Origin: Streptomyces canus
GTDB lineage: Bacteria; Actinomycetota; Actinomycetes; Streptomycetales; Streptomycetaceae
Reading direction: 5' to 3'
Assembly: GCF_030816965.1 (NCBI RefSeq)
Contig: NZ_JAUSYQ010000002.1
Location: 10,158,001 to 10,222,000, forward strand
DNA length: 64,000 bases
Below are positions 53,007 to 62,284 of this stretch, in pieces. Under the pieces are notes generated by a model. It was not told the DNA's origin. It worked only from the letters and a program-made list of their open reading frames with translations, and ran no database searches. Within the stretch, counting starts at the first letter, position 1. Each line of letters opens with the position of its first letter. The translations under genes and the position numbers were made by a program.

Positions 53007-55559
53007 TCACTTCCAGATGGATGCCAGTCGCCATGCCTGCAGGCGGGTGAGTTCGGCGGTTCCGTTGTCGGCGAAGGCGTCGACGCCGGTGCTGGAGGGG
53101 TCGGGGAAGATCTGGTCGGTGAGGACGACTTGTTCGCCTCGCGCGTTCTCGGCGTAGACCTCGACGGACGAGGTGTCGACGAGGACGTGCAGGTGCAGGT
53201 GCTTGCCGTGGAGAGCGAGCGGGGCGCGGTCGGTGCTGGAGAAGGTGGGGTCGAAGTCGGTCGCGCCTGAGCCGGTGCGGTCGAGGTAGACCTCGCCGGT
53301 GCTGGTGTCGTAGCCGATTCGGGTGCGCTGTCCGGCAGTGCCGGTGCGGACGTCGAGGCCGAAGCGGGTGGCGGTGCCCGGGGTGAGGTCGGCCTTGAGC
53401 TCCAGGGTGCTGCCGTGAACGCCGAGCGGGGTGATGCCGTTGGTGACGGTCCTGGCCGGGACGGTGGTGCCGGCGCGGCGGAGGGATCTCAGTTCGCTGA
53501 CCGGATTCTGGACCAGCTGGGTCTTGCCGTTCGCGGTTGTCAGGGAGAGCTGGCGGGGGAAGGTGTCGGCGCTGCGCCAGGGACTGGTGGGGATGCTCCC
53601 GCCGTAGTTCCAGCTGTTCATCCAGGCGATCATGACGCGTCGGCCGCCGGGGGCGTCGGTGAAGGTGTTGGCGGCGTAGAAGTCCTGGCCGTAGTCGAGC
53701 CAGTGGGCGCGCTGGGTGGCGGACAGGGCGGGCTTGTCGGCGGCGGTGAACTGGTCGGCGAGGATGTGTCCCCAGCCGCTGGTGTTGGCATCGACGATCT
53801 GGAGCCGGACCTGCTTGCCCTTGTAGGCGGTGGTGTTGAAGGTGGCCCAGTCCAGGTTCTCGGAGTTGGCGCCGGTGGCGTTCTGCACGACCTTGCCGTC
53901 GACGAGGAGGTTGACGCCGGTCTCGTTGGAGTGGGGCTTCGCCTGGGTGTCGGAGAGGACGACCTGGTCGAGGTTGATGTGGCCCCAGCCGCCGGTGTTG
54001 GCGTCCACGACCTTGATCTGGGCCTGCTTGCCCTGCAGGTCGGACAGGTCCCACGAGGACCAGTTCAGGGCCTCGCCGTTGGCACCGGTGGCCGAGCGCA
54101 CCACCTTGCCGTCGACGACGAGTTCGACGGCCGTGGGAGCGTCGTAGCTCGCGGCGTGGTAGCCGCCGCCGATGAGGAAGTCCAGGTACTTCTTGTCGAT
54201 GGTGAAGGGCGGGGAGGTCAGGGTGCCCGTGGAGGCATCGCCGTTCAGGTAGCTGTTGGCGAGCCCACCTCCGAGGTAGCCGGTGACCTGTTGCTGGTTG
54301 GGGAGGGTTCCCTGCGCCGGTCCGGTGCCGAAGGCGTCGCCGGTGGTGGTCCAGTCGCCGATGGGGCTGGAGTAGGTACCGCCCTCGAAGTCGGCGAGTG
54401 TTTCGCCGGTCGGCGTCGGCTCGTCGCCCAGGATGGAGCCGGTCTGGTACGGGTGGTTGCCACCGCCGACCTTGAAGTTGATGTAGTTGCTGGTCACGGT
54501 GAACGCGGGCGAGGTGAGCGTGCCGGTGGAGGCGTCACCGCCGTGGAAGCTGTTGGTGAAGTCCTTGCCGTCGAAGCCGGTGACCGAACCCTGGCCGTCC
54601 ACCGGGCCGGTCGCCGGCGCTGTGCCGAACGCGCTCCCGTCGGCCGTCCAGCCGCCGAAGGAACCGGATTCGAAGTCCTGCAGCACGGTGCCGCTCGGCG
54701 GGGTGTAGGTGCCGCTGTCGTCGGCGGTGAACTTCTTGCCGTCGAAGTCGCCGACGAAGTACTGGGCACCGGAACCGCCCGCGATGGCACCGGGGTTGAG
54801 GTTGACCGCCAGCACCCACTTGGTCTTCTTCGGGTTGCCGTCCACGGGCATCGGGAACAGGTCCGGGCACTCCCACACCCCGCCGGTCGCCCCGGCCGGG
54901 CCGAAGTCGCTCAGGTGGTTCCAGTGCTTGAGGTCATGGGAGCTGTAGAAGGCGATCTGGTGCTGGTCGGAGAGGGCGACGGCCATCAGCCAGCTGTGCG
55001 TGGGGGCGTACCAGAAGACCTTCGGGTCACGGAAGTTGACGGAGTTCAGGTCGAGGACCGGGTTGCCGGAGTACTTGGTCCAGGTGGTGCCGCCGTCGGT
55101 GCTGTATGCCAGTGACTGCCGCTGGACACCGGTGGACTTCACCAGGCTGGTGTAGACGGCGACCAGCGGCGGGTTCTTCTGGGTCCCGAAGCCGGTGGTG
55201 TTGTTCTTGTCCAGCACCACGCTGCCGGAGAAGACCATCTCGTTGTCGTCCTGGGGGATGGCGACCGGGAGTTGCTTCCAGTGGACGAGGTCGGTGCTGA
55301 CGGCGTGGCCCCAGGACATGTTGCCCCAGCTGTTGCCGGACGGGTTGTACTGGAAGAACAGGTGGTACTTGCCCTTGTACCAGATCAGGCCGTTGGGGTC
55401 GTTCATCCAGTTCTGGGCCGGGCTGAAGTGGAACTGGGGGCGGTACTTCTCGTGGTAGAGGGTGTCGGCGGCGGCCGGCGTGGCGGCGAGCAGGCCCAGC
55501 CCGGACAGGACGGTCAGGGCCGTGAGAAGCCTGCGGCGGGGACGGGTGGTTCTGGACAT
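53007..55559 (-). CDS. secreted GH32 levanase/inulinase with nested inserted modules
   Basis: 850 residues from ATG 55559 (GAGGAG upstream). Signal peptide MSRTTRPRRRLLTALTVLSGLGLLAATPAAA, Sec or Tat. The GH32 catalytic triad is complete: D54 in NWMNDPNG, D178 in FRDP, E230 in WECPD. The propeller is interrupted at about residue 282 and resumes at about 611 (LSATQRAHWLDYGQDFYAANTFTDAPGGRRVMIAWMNSW). The insert holds two copies of a carbohydrate-binding-like module: A (292-370), then a whole A'-B copy (388-533), then B' (549-604). This means module two is nested inside module one. A C-terminal GH32 beta-sandwich ends the protein. It degrades levan or inulin outside the cell to feed the importer encoded upstream. 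Confidence 0.93.
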   Translation of the reverse strand: MSRTTRPRRRLLTALTVLSGLGLLAATPAAADTLYHEKYRPQFHFSPAQNWMNDPNGLIWYKGKYHLFFQYNPSGNSWGNMSWGHAVSTDLVHWKQLPVAIPQDDNEMVFSGSVVLDKNNTTGFGTQKNPPLVAVYTSLVKSTGVQRQSLAYSTDGGTTWTKYSGNPVLDLNSVNFRDPKVFWYAPTHSWLMAVALSDQHQIAFYSSHDLKHWNHLSDFGPAGATGGVWECPDLFPMPVDGNPKKTKWVLAVNLNPGAIAGGSGAQYFVGDFDGKKFTADDSGTYTPPSGTVLQDFESGSFGGWTADGSAFGTAPATGPVDGQGSVTGFDGKDFTNSFHGGDASTGTLTSPAFTVTSNYINFKVGGGNHPYQTGSILGDEPTPTGETLADFEGGTYSSPIGDWTTTGDAFGTGPAQGTLPNQQQVTGYLGGGLANSYLNGDASTGTLTSPPFTIDKKYLDFLIGGGYHAASYDAPTAVELVVDGKVVRSATGANGEALNWSSWDLSDLQGKQAQIKVVDANTGGWGHINLDQVVLSDTQAKPHSNETGVNLLVDGKVVQNATGANSENLDWATFNTTAYKGKQVRLQIVDANTSGWGHILADQFTAADKPALSATQRAHWLDYGQDFYAANTFTDAPGGRRVMIAWMNSWNYGGSIPTSPWRSADTFPRQLSLTTANGKTQLVQNPVSELRSLRRAGTTVPARTVTNGITPLGVHGSTLELKADLTPGTATRFGLDVRTGTAGQRTRIGYDTSTGEVYLDRTGSGATDFDPTFSSTDRAPLALHGKHLHLHVLVDTSSVEVYAENARGEQVVLTDQIFPDPSSTGVDAFADNGTAELTRLQAWRLASIWK

Positions 55560-57055
55560 GGCGCTCCTCGTGCGGGGATCGGGTGGTGCGCGTGGGGGGC
55601 GTCTTGGGTTGCGGTGCCGGGGACGGGCTCCGCGGGGGCGGCGAGACTCCATGCCTGGACGGTGAAGTGGACGGCTCGGGCCTGCAGCGACCAGGGAGCA
55701 TCGGAGACCGGGTAGAAGCGCAGGGTCAGGGCTTCTCCGGTGCTGAGGAAGAGTTCGAGAACGGACCGGTCGACCACCATGCGCACTTCGACCGGTGCCC
55801 CGGAGCGGGCCGCCGGGCAGGGGATGCGGTAGGTGCCGGCGACGGCCCGGGGGTCGCGGGAGGCGTGGGAGCGGTCGACGACCACGTCGCCGGCGACGGT
55901 GTCGACAGTGACGTCCAGGTGCTCGCTGCCGTCGGCCGAGGTGACCAGCCGGAGACCGCCTGGCCGGCCCGGCGAAGGCGTGAGCCGGGCGGTGAGGTCG
56001 AAGGTGCTGCCGACTTCGCCGAGTGCGGCCGGATCTGCCTGGGCGCGGCCGGTGGCGTACAGGAGTTGCTCGCCGCGCAGTCCGGCGACTTCCCGGGCGG
56101 GCTGCTGGTGGACGGTGCCGTCGGCCGCGAGGGTGATCTCGCGGGGGAGGGTGAGCAGTCCCGCCCAGCCCGCCGCTCGTACCCAGGTGGGTTCGCGGGC
56201 TTCCCACGACCAGGCCCACAGCAACCATCGACCGTCCGGGGCCTGCAGCAGTGCGGGGGCGTAGAAGTCCGGGCCGTGGTCGAGCCGGACAGGTGCCGAG
56301 GGGTGGAAGGTGCCGTCGGGGGTCTCGCGGCCGGGGTAGGCGGCGGTGGCCTGGGGGCCGGCCTCGGTGTCCCAGGTGCTGATGATCAGCAGGCCCTGCC
56401 GCCCCGCGCCGTCTGGCAGCGGCCAGAAGGCGTACTGGGGGCACTCCCAACCGGCACCGGTGTCGGTGCCGCCGGGCAGCGGCCTCGGGGCGTCGGCGGC
56501 GAACGGGCCCAGGTACTGCCAGTTGTCCAGGTCCGTCGACTCGTACAGCTGCGCGGCGCCCCGGCCGTCGGCGAGGGCGGAGCCGACCAGCATCCGCCAA
56601 CGGCCGTCCTGCTGCCAGACGTAGGGGTCGCGGTACATCGTGGTCTCGGCGGGTGGCTGCGGGATGAGCAGCTCCGGCCGCTTGGTCCAGGTGTGGCCGC
56701 CGTCGTGCGATGCGGCGGTGGTGACCGGCTGCCACCAGCGGCCGGTGCGGTTCGCGGAGTAGAAGGCCAGGAGCCGGCCGTCGACGGAGACGGCGTTGCC
56801 GGAGAAGCAGCCGTCGGCGTCATCGCCGCCGGGGGTGGGAGCGAGGGCGACCGGCATCTGTTCCCAGGTGACCAGGTCGGGGCTGCGGAAGTGGCCCCAG
56901 TGCATGTTCGCGTGCTGCGGGCCGTGCGGGTTGTACTGGAAGAACACGTGGTAGTGGCCGTCGTGGAAGACCAGCCCGTTGGGGTCGTTGATCCAGTTGC
57001 GGGGCGGGCGCAGGTGCACGGCGGGCAGGTGGGGGTCGGCGGGCGGCGTGGACAC
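55514..57055 (-). CDS. intracellular GH32 beta-fructofuranosidase
   Basis: 513 residues from GTG 57055, placed behind GAAAGG; a GTG 30 bases upstream (57085) is possible. Catalytic residues: Asp in NWINDPNG, Asp in YRDPYVW, Glu in WECPQYAF. C-terminal sandwich with VVDRSVLELFLSTGEALTLRFYP. No signal peptide, so it hydrolyses imported fructo-oligosaccharides or sucrose. Its last 46 bp overlap the start of the levanase gene in another frame, giving tight translational linkage. Confidence 0.93.
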   Translation of the reverse strand: MSTPPADPHLPAVHLRPPRNWINDPNGLVFHDGHYHVFFQYNPHGPQHANMHWGHFRSPDLVTWEQMPVALAPTPGGDDADGCFSGNAVSVDGRLLAFYSANRTGRWWQPVTTAASHDGGHTWTKRPELLIPQPPAETTMYRDPYVWQQDGRWRMLVGSALADGRGAAQLYESTDLDNWQYLGPFAADAPRPLPGGTDTGAGWECPQYAFWPLPDGAGRQGLLIISTWDTEAGPQATAAYPGRETPDGTFHPSAPVRLDHGPDFYAPALLQAPDGRWLLWAWSWEAREPTWVRAAGWAGLLTLPREITLAADGTVHQQPAREVAGLRGEQLLYATGRAQADPAALGEVGSTFDLTARLTPSPGRPGGLRLVTSADGSEHLDVTVDTVAGDVVVDRSHASRDPRAVAGTYRIPCPAARSGAPVEVRMVVDRSVLELFLSTGEALTLRFYPVSDAPWSLQARAVHFTVQAWSLAAPAEPVPGTATQDAPHAHHPIPARGAPCPEPPVPAAGFSRP

Positions 57056-57134
57056 ACGGGGCCTTTCGGAGGATGCGTGAGGCACAGGGGGTGGCAGAAG
57101 AAAGTGGGGGCGGCGGGCGTGGGCCCGGCGGGGG

Positions 57135-58046
57135 TCAGCCCTTGACGCCGCTGGAGGCGATGCTGCTGACGAAGGCCCGCTGGAATGCCACGAACAGTGC
57201 GAGCACCGGCACAGTGATCATCGACGAGTAGGCCATGATCTGGCCCCAGGAGGGGTTGAGCTGGAAGAAGTACTGGATGCCGACCATGACCGGGCGCAGG
57301 TTCTCGCTCTGGACGACCATCAGCGGCCAGAGGTAGGAGTTCCAGGCCGGCAGGAAGGTCAGGATGGCCACCGTGGCGATCGCCGGGCCGGACAGCGGCA
57401 TGACGATGCGCCGGTAGATGCCGAACCAGCTCGCCCCGTCGATCACGGCGGCTTCGTCGAGTTCCTTGGGGATGCTCTGGAAGTACTGGTGGAACAGGAA
57501 GACGGAGAAGGCGTTGGCGACGAAGGGCAGGATCTGCACCTGGTAGGTGTCCAGCCAGCCCTCGGCCAGGGTGAGGTGGAAGCCGTTCACCTGGAGCCAG
57601 GGCAGTTGGTTGACCCACCACACCAGAGGCAGGGCGAAGGTCTCGAACGGCACGATCAGTGTCGCGATCACGGCGGTGAGCACGATCTTCTTGCCGCGCC
57701 AGCGCATCCGGGACAGGGCGAAGGCAGCGAGGCTGTTGACGAAGATGCCCAGTACCACGGTGACGGCGGAGATCCCGATGGAGTTGAGCAGGAACCGAGC
57801 GGCGGGCACCCGGTCGAAGACCCCGCTGTAGTTGTCCAGGGACAGATGGCCGACCGGCAGGAACGCTTTGATGCCGTCCAGGTCGCCGAAGATCTGCTGG
57901 TCGGGCTTCAGCGACGACACCAGCATGAACACGATCGGGAAGGCGAAGAACAGCGCGAGCGCGATGCGCGCCGCCTGCACGGCGAGCGAGCGCAGCAGCG
58001 ACCTCTGGCGGCCCGGACGTGCGGGGGCGGGGGATGCGGAGGTCAT
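57135..58046 (-). CDS. sugar ABC transporter permease (MalG-like)
   Basis: 303 residues. Six helices, EAA loop SIPKELDEAAVIDGASWFGIYRRIVMPLSGPAIATVAILTF, ending VAFQRAFVSSIASSGVKG, typical of CUT1 permease 2. Begins one base after the stop of permease 1. Imports fructo-oligosaccharides by context. Confidence 0.92.
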   Translation of the reverse strand: MTSASPAPARPGRQRSLLRSLAVQAARIALALFFAFPIVFMLVSSLKPDQQIFGDLDGIKAFLPVGHLSLDNYSGVFDRVPAARFLLNSIGISAVTVVLGIFVNSLAAFALSRMRWRGKKIVLTAVIATLIVPFETFALPLVWWVNQLPWLQVNGFHLTLAEGWLDTYQVQILPFVANAFSVFLFHQYFQSIPKELDEAAVIDGASWFGIYRRIVMPLSGPAIATVAILTFLPAWNSYLWPLMVVQSENLRPVMVGIQYFFQLNPSWGQIMAYSSMITVPVLALFVAFQRAFVSSIASSGVKG

Positions 58047-58047
58047 G

Positions 58048-58998
58048 TCAGCCCTTCTCCCGGGTGAGGAAGCGTTGGACGAGGGAGACGGCCAGCACCA
58101 GGACGAAGAAGACGAGGGAGATCGCGGACGCGTATCCGGTCTGCTGCTGCGCGTATCCGGTCTGCACGGCCTGGTAGACGACCGTGGTGGTGGAGTCCAG
58201 GGGACCGCCCTGCGTCATCACGCTGACCTGTGCGAACAGGCTGAACGCGGCGATCGTGATGGTGATGAGCACGAACGTGCGGGTGGTGCGCAGGCCGGGC
58301 CAGGTCACGTACCGAAAGCGGACCCAGCGGGTGGCGCCGTCGATGTCGGCCGCCTCGTACAGGTCCTGCGGGATGGTCTGGAGGCCGGCCAGCCAGATGA
58401 TCATGTGGAAGCCGACGCCCTGCCAGACGGACATGAGGATGATGGCGGGCATGGACGTGGACGGGTTGTTCAGCCAGTCCGGTCCGTGCACGAGGCCGAA
58501 GGTGAGGTGGGAGATCAACTCGTTGACCAGCCCCGCCTTCTGGTACATGAACGTCCACAGGATGGACACCACCACCATGGACGTGACGACCGGGATGAAG
58601 TAGACGGTCCGGAAGAAGTTGACGCCCTTGACCTTGGCGTTGACGAGCAGCGCGAGCACCAGCGCCAGGCCGCCCTGCAGCGGAACGACGACCGCGGCGA
58701 AGTAGAAGGTGTTGCGCAGCGACTTGTAGAACAGCGGGTCGTCCAGCAGCGTGCGGAAGTTCTGCAGGCCCGTGAACTGGGCGGGGACCGGGGAGACCAG
58801 GCGGGCGTTGGTGAACGCCAGCGCGAAGGCCAGCACCACCGGGACGACGAAGAACAGCAACAGCAGGAAGACGGCGGGGCTCACCATGCCGAGGGCGGCG
58901 AGGCTTTCCCTGCGCCGTGCACGGCCCTGCGTTGCGGGCCGAGTCGGTGGAGCACCGGCGGCGGGTCGAGTGGACATTGGGGTCACTGTGGTGGCCAT
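58048..58998 (-). CDS. sugar ABC transporter permease (MalF-like)
   Basis: 316 residues. A hydrophilic N-terminal 35 residues, six helices, EAA loop LQTIPQDLYEAADIDGATRWVRFRYVTWPGLRTTRTFVLIT. CUT1 permease 1, 74 bp downstream of the binding-protein gene. As with the other importer in the window, no dedicated ATPase gene is found. Confidence 0.92.
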   Translation of the reverse strand: MATTVTPMSTRPAAGAPPTRPATQGRARRRESLAALGMVSPAVFLLLLFFVVPVVLAFALAFTNARLVSPVPAQFTGLQNFRTLLDDPLFYKSLRNTFYFAAVVVPLQGGLALVLALLVNAKVKGVNFFRTVYFIPVVTSMVVVSILWTFMYQKAGLVNELISHLTFGLVHGPDWLNNPSTSMPAIILMSVWQGVGFHMIIWLAGLQTIPQDLYEAADIDGATRWVRFRYVTWPGLRTTRTFVLITITIAAFSLFAQVSVMTQGGPLDSTTTVVYQAVQTGYAQQQTGYASAISLVFFVLVLAVSLVQRFLTREKG

Positions 58999-59072
58999 GG
59001 GACATCCAGGCAGGTACGTGCCCCGGCGGAGGAGGAGAGAGGAAGCTCATCCGCCGGGACGGGCGGACGTGG

Positions 59073-60389
59073 TCAGCTGCCGGTGGCGTAGTTGCTGGTC
59101 GACAGGTTGTTGTCGATCTGGCTGACGGCCTGATCAAGGGCGCCCTTGACATCGGCGCCGGCCAGGATGTCCATGGCTGTCTTGGAGAACACCGTGGAGA
59201 TGTAGGGGTAGGCCGGGGTCACGGGCCGCACCACCGCGAACTTCTGCGCCTCCTTGAGGAAGATGTTGAACTGGCCCCCCGTCTCGTAGCCCTTCACCTG
59301 CTGCGCCGCCGCGTCGGTGGCGGGGATGGTGCCGGTGGCCTTGGCGAAGTCCACGAAGTACTTCGTCTGCCGGGAGAAGTTCAGATATGCCTGGGCGCCT
59401 GCCTTGTTGGAGCAGGTGGAGCTCATGGCCCACTGCCAGGAGGCTCCGCCGATCTTCGGTCCGTTGCCGAAGTCGACGGGCGGGAGGATGGCGAGGTCGC
59501 TGCCGAACTTGTCGATGTTGGCCTGGGCGGACCAGCTGCCGTCCCACTGGATGGCGGTCTTGCCGTTGCGGAAGTCGTCGCCGGGGCTCTTGCTGGACTT
59601 CTGCGGCGCGTCGCCCTTGGTGACCAGCGAGCGGAACCACTTGCCCCACTCGACGGCCTTGTCACCGTTGAGCGCGCCCTTGGCGGTCTTGTAGGTGGAG
59701 CGGTCGATCAGGTCGCCGCCGAAGCTCTGCAGCATCGGGGAGTAGGCGTAGGGCCACCACTCGCCGGGGTCGCCGGTGCCGAGGTCCAGCGCGTTCTTGA
59801 ACGTGCCGCCCGCCTTGATCTTGGCGAGCGCGTCCGTGAACTCGGCCTTGGTCCAGGGCTTGTCCAGGGTGGGGACGCGGATGTCGTACTTCTTCAGGAC
59901 AGACTTGCGGGAGTACAGGGTCAGAGCGACATCGTAGAAGCCGGACGCGTAAGTCTTGTTCTGGTACGTGCCGACCGTGCTGGGCAACTGGTCCTTCACT
60001 GCGACCTGGCCCTTGGACAGATCCAGCGGCGCGAGGTATCCGCCCCAGGCCCAGTTCGGGACATTGGGGCCATCGACGTCGAGGAGACACGGAAGCTTCC
60101 TGGCGGACGCCGCAGCCACCACCGAGTCGTTGTAGGAACCCTGCGGGAACGCCTGGATCTTGACCTTGTACGTGCTCTGACTGGCGTTGAAGTCCTTGAC
60201 GACCTGCTTCACGACGCCGTACTCGGCAGCGTTGCCGGCATTGTGCGTCCACAGGGTCAGCGTGTTGCCGTCGGCACCCGACGAGCCGGTGCTGCCACCG
60301 CCGCCACAGCCGGCCACGAGCGCCGCCGCGGCCAGGGCGGCTATGCTCGACACCGCGAGGCGCCTGGATCTCGATTCCACTGGGTTCAC
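59073..60389 (-). CDS. fructan/sugar-binding lipoprotein
   Basis: 438 residues from GTG 60389 with GGAGGA upstream. Lipoprotein signal with lipobox VAGC (C28) followed by a Gly/Ser linker. CUT1-type solute-binding fold (LTLWTHNAGNAAEYGVVKQVVKDFNASQS, NKTYASGFYDVALTLYSRKSVLKKYDI, KTAIQWDGSWSAQANI). Upstream of its start are three CCCAGTG direct repeats, one of which contains the start codon. The sugar is inferred from the two GH32 genes of the operon. Confidence 0.9.
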   Translation of the reverse strand: MNPVESRSRRLAVSSIAALAAAALVAGCGGGGSTGSSGADGNTLTLWTHNAGNAAEYGVVKQVVKDFNASQSTYKVKIQAFPQGSYNDSVVAAASARKLPCLLDVDGPNVPNWAWGGYLAPLDLSKGQVAVKDQLPSTVGTYQNKTYASGFYDVALTLYSRKSVLKKYDIRVPTLDKPWTKAEFTDALAKIKAGGTFKNALDLGTGDPGEWWPYAYSPMLQSFGGDLIDRSTYKTAKGALNGDKAVEWGKWFRSLVTKGDAPQKSSKSPGDDFRNGKTAIQWDGSWSAQANIDKFGSDLAILPPVDFGNGPKIGGASWQWAMSSTCSNKAGAQAYLNFSRQTKYFVDFAKATGTIPATDAAAQQVKGYETGGQFNIFLKEAQKFAVVRPVTPAYPYISTVFSKTAMDILAGADVKGALDQAVSQIDNNLSTSNYATGS

Positions 60390-60486
60390 TGGGGTCCTCC
60401 AATTTCACTGGGTACGGTCCTGGCAGACCGTGCCGGCGGCCGGTGATGACGGCCGCCTGTATCGGTGGTGCTTCGCCGCTCCGAGG

Positions 60487-61521
60487 TCAGAGTCGGGGCG
60501 GCGAAGCGACCGATGCCCGTACCACCAGCGGGCAGGGCAGCATCTCCTGAGCGGCCGAACCAGCCCCCTGGTCCTGCGCGCCCGTGAGCACGAGCAGCTG
60601 TGCGACCGCCCGCGCCCCCATCTCGTAGTGCGGCAGGGCCACGGTGGTCAGCCCGGGGAACAAGCCGTCACAGATCAGTTCCTGGTCGTCGAAGCCGATC
60701 ACCGACAGGTCCTCGGGGATCGACAGCCCCAGTTCGGCGGCGGCGCGGTAGACGCCCATTGCCACCCGGTCGGCGAAGCAGAACAACGCGGTGGGCCGTC
60801 CTTCCGCCTGCAGCAGTCGAAGCGCCGCCCGGTACCCGCCGCCCGCGTCGGCGGTCTCGGCCACTACCAGACGGGAGTCCTCGGCGATGCCCGCCTCGGC
60901 CAGTGCACGCCGGTAGCCCTCGAGGCGTCCGTGGGTGGCCGGGATGTCGTCGACGTTGTTGATGAAGCCGATCCGGCGGTGACCGTGGCGGACCAGTTCG
61001 CGCACCGCCGTCTCCCCGCCAAGGACCTCGTCCGGTACGACCGAGGGCACCCCGGGGTCGTTCGAGCGCGCGTCCAGCAGCACCGTGGGGACCGACCGCA
61101 ACCGCTCCGGAACCTCCACGACCCGGTGGTACATGGACGCGTACAGCACGCCGTCGACCTGGCGCTGCAACAGCAGGTCGATCTCCCTGCGCTCCAGCTC
61201 CGCGTCGCCGCCGGTGTTCAGCATCAGCAGCAGCAGATCGTGCTTCGCCGCCTCCTCCTGCGCCCCCAGGATGATCCGTCCGGCATGCGGGGTGGTGGCG
61301 ATCTGGTCGCTGACGAAGCCGATCGTGTTCGACCGCTTCAGCCGCAGCCCCCGCGCCAATCCGTTGGGCGCGTACCCCAGTTCCCGGGCGCTTTCGAGGA
61401 CGCGCTGCCGGGTCTCGGCGTTGATGCGCTTGCCCTCGACCTCGTTGAGGATGTGGGAGACGGTCGTCACCGAGACTCCGGCGGCAGCCGCCACGTCCTT
61501 GATCCCGATCCGCCTGCCCAT
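60487..61521 (-). CDS. LacI-family regulator of the fructan operon
   Basis: 344 residues. MGRRIGIKDVAAAAGVSVTTVSHILNEVEGKRINAETRQRVLESARELGYAPNGLARGLRLKRSNTIGFV is the HTH and hinge. The periplasmic-binding-like core is typical (DGVLYASMYHRVVEVPERL, LSVIGFDDQELICDGLFPGLTTVALPHYEMG). First gene of the leftward fructan region, 97 bp before the binding-protein gene. It probably senses fructose or a fructo-oligosaccharide. Confidence 0.92.
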   Translation of the reverse strand: MGRRIGIKDVAAAAGVSVTTVSHILNEVEGKRINAETRQRVLESARELGYAPNGLARGLRLKRSNTIGFVSDQIATTPHAGRIILGAQEEAAKHDLLLLMLNTGGDAELERREIDLLLQRQVDGVLYASMYHRVVEVPERLRSVPTVLLDARSNDPGVPSVVPDEVLGGETAVRELVRHGHRRIGFINNVDDIPATHGRLEGYRRALAEAGIAEDSRLVVAETADAGGGYRAALRLLQAEGRPTALFCFADRVAMGVYRAAAELGLSIPEDLSVIGFDDQELICDGLFPGLTTVALPHYEMGARAVAQLLVLTGAQDQGAGSAAQEMLPCPLVVRASVASPPRL

Positions 61522-61528
61522 GTCGTGC

Positions 61529-61588
61529 CCAATCGTTTTGGCAACTGAGTGCGGGACGAGATTGCGCCACGCGAGGCGCGCCTGTCAA
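61529..61588 (-). promoter_or_regulatory. promoter and possible autoregulatory operator of the fructan LacI gene
   Basis: Minus strand: TTGACA (61583-61588), 18-bp spacer, CAATCT (61559-61564). About 20 bp downstream lies CCAATCGTTTTGG (61529-61541), a CCAA/TTGG dyad with the central CG of LacI-type sites, just before the ATG at 61521. Autoregulation is inferred. Confidence 0.55.
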
Positions 61589-61719
61589 CGGCTCGTTACG
61601 AACTCGTGGCCATGCAATGTCGACGCGACACGGAAACGGCTACAGTCGCCCCTGATCCGGCAGGCGGCAACCAACGAAAGAAAGCAGGCAGTTCGCGACC
61701 ACTGCCTGCTCCGAAGGCG

Positions 61720-61895
61720 GTGGCTGTCGCCGTCGTGCCGCAGTTCACCCTCCGTGACCAGGATCAGGTAGTGGAAGGTGGCCCGGCCCGGACGGGGCGG
61801 ATTCCACGGCCAGTCGTCGTGGTGGGCGTGGAAGTCCTCGACGGTGGTCACTTCCTGGCCGTACGGGCGCACCGACCGGCGGCTGGAAGCCGTAC
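61720..61895 (-). pseudogene. remnant of an AraC-family regulator (cupin part)
   Basis: The minus strand encodes YGFQPPVGAP in one frame and EVTTVEDFHAHHDDWPWNPPRPGRATFHYLILVTEGELRHD in another, the N-terminal sensor domain of an AraC regulator (WPWNPPRPGRATFHYLILVTEGEL). The HTH half is absent and the frame is broken. The flanking 61589-61719 and 61896-62081 hold nothing recognisable. Confidence 0.6.
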
Positions 61896-62081
61896 AGCGG
61901 GACGGACTGGGCTCTGGGCGTGCGGCGGAGTCGGGCCGCGAGACGAAGAGGGCGGCGGAACCTCCCTCCGACCCGGGCGAGTGTCGCCTGCCGACCATCA
62001 TGTGTCCGCAGTTTGCCGACCGAATTGTCGTCCGCGGGAAGAGGATGGGGACCGCGGCCCGCGCATGCGTGCCGTCGGCCA

Positions 62082-62210
62082 ATGGCTCGCACCGGCAACG
62101 AGCTTCCCGGACGCGACGGCGGCGAGATCCTCCTGGACATCGCCCGTCGCCTTTTCCGCGGAGGGCGCCTACGCGGGACAGCGCGGATGCCGGGCGCCTG
62201 CTGTTCGTAC
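62082..62210 (+). pseudogene. remnant of a TetR-family regulator N-terminus
   Basis: MARTGNELPGRDGGEILLDIARRLF followed in another frame by AEGAYAG: the first helix of a TetR HTH (ILDxARRLFAExGYAGT). The recognition helix and the ligand domain are missing. Confidence 0.5.
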
Positions 62211-62284
62211 TGATCACGCCGGAAGCGACACCCAGCGCCCTGACCACCGGTAGGGGCTTTCGATCGATGAAGGAGCTGATGACC

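Noticed and set aside
53007..56735. Single 1242-codon frame suggesting a giant fusion with the levanase
   Set aside because: The part upstream of 55559 is low-complexity Arg/Pro sequence read in the wrong frame of the upstream GH32 gene. The signal peptide and ribosome site fix the start at 55559.
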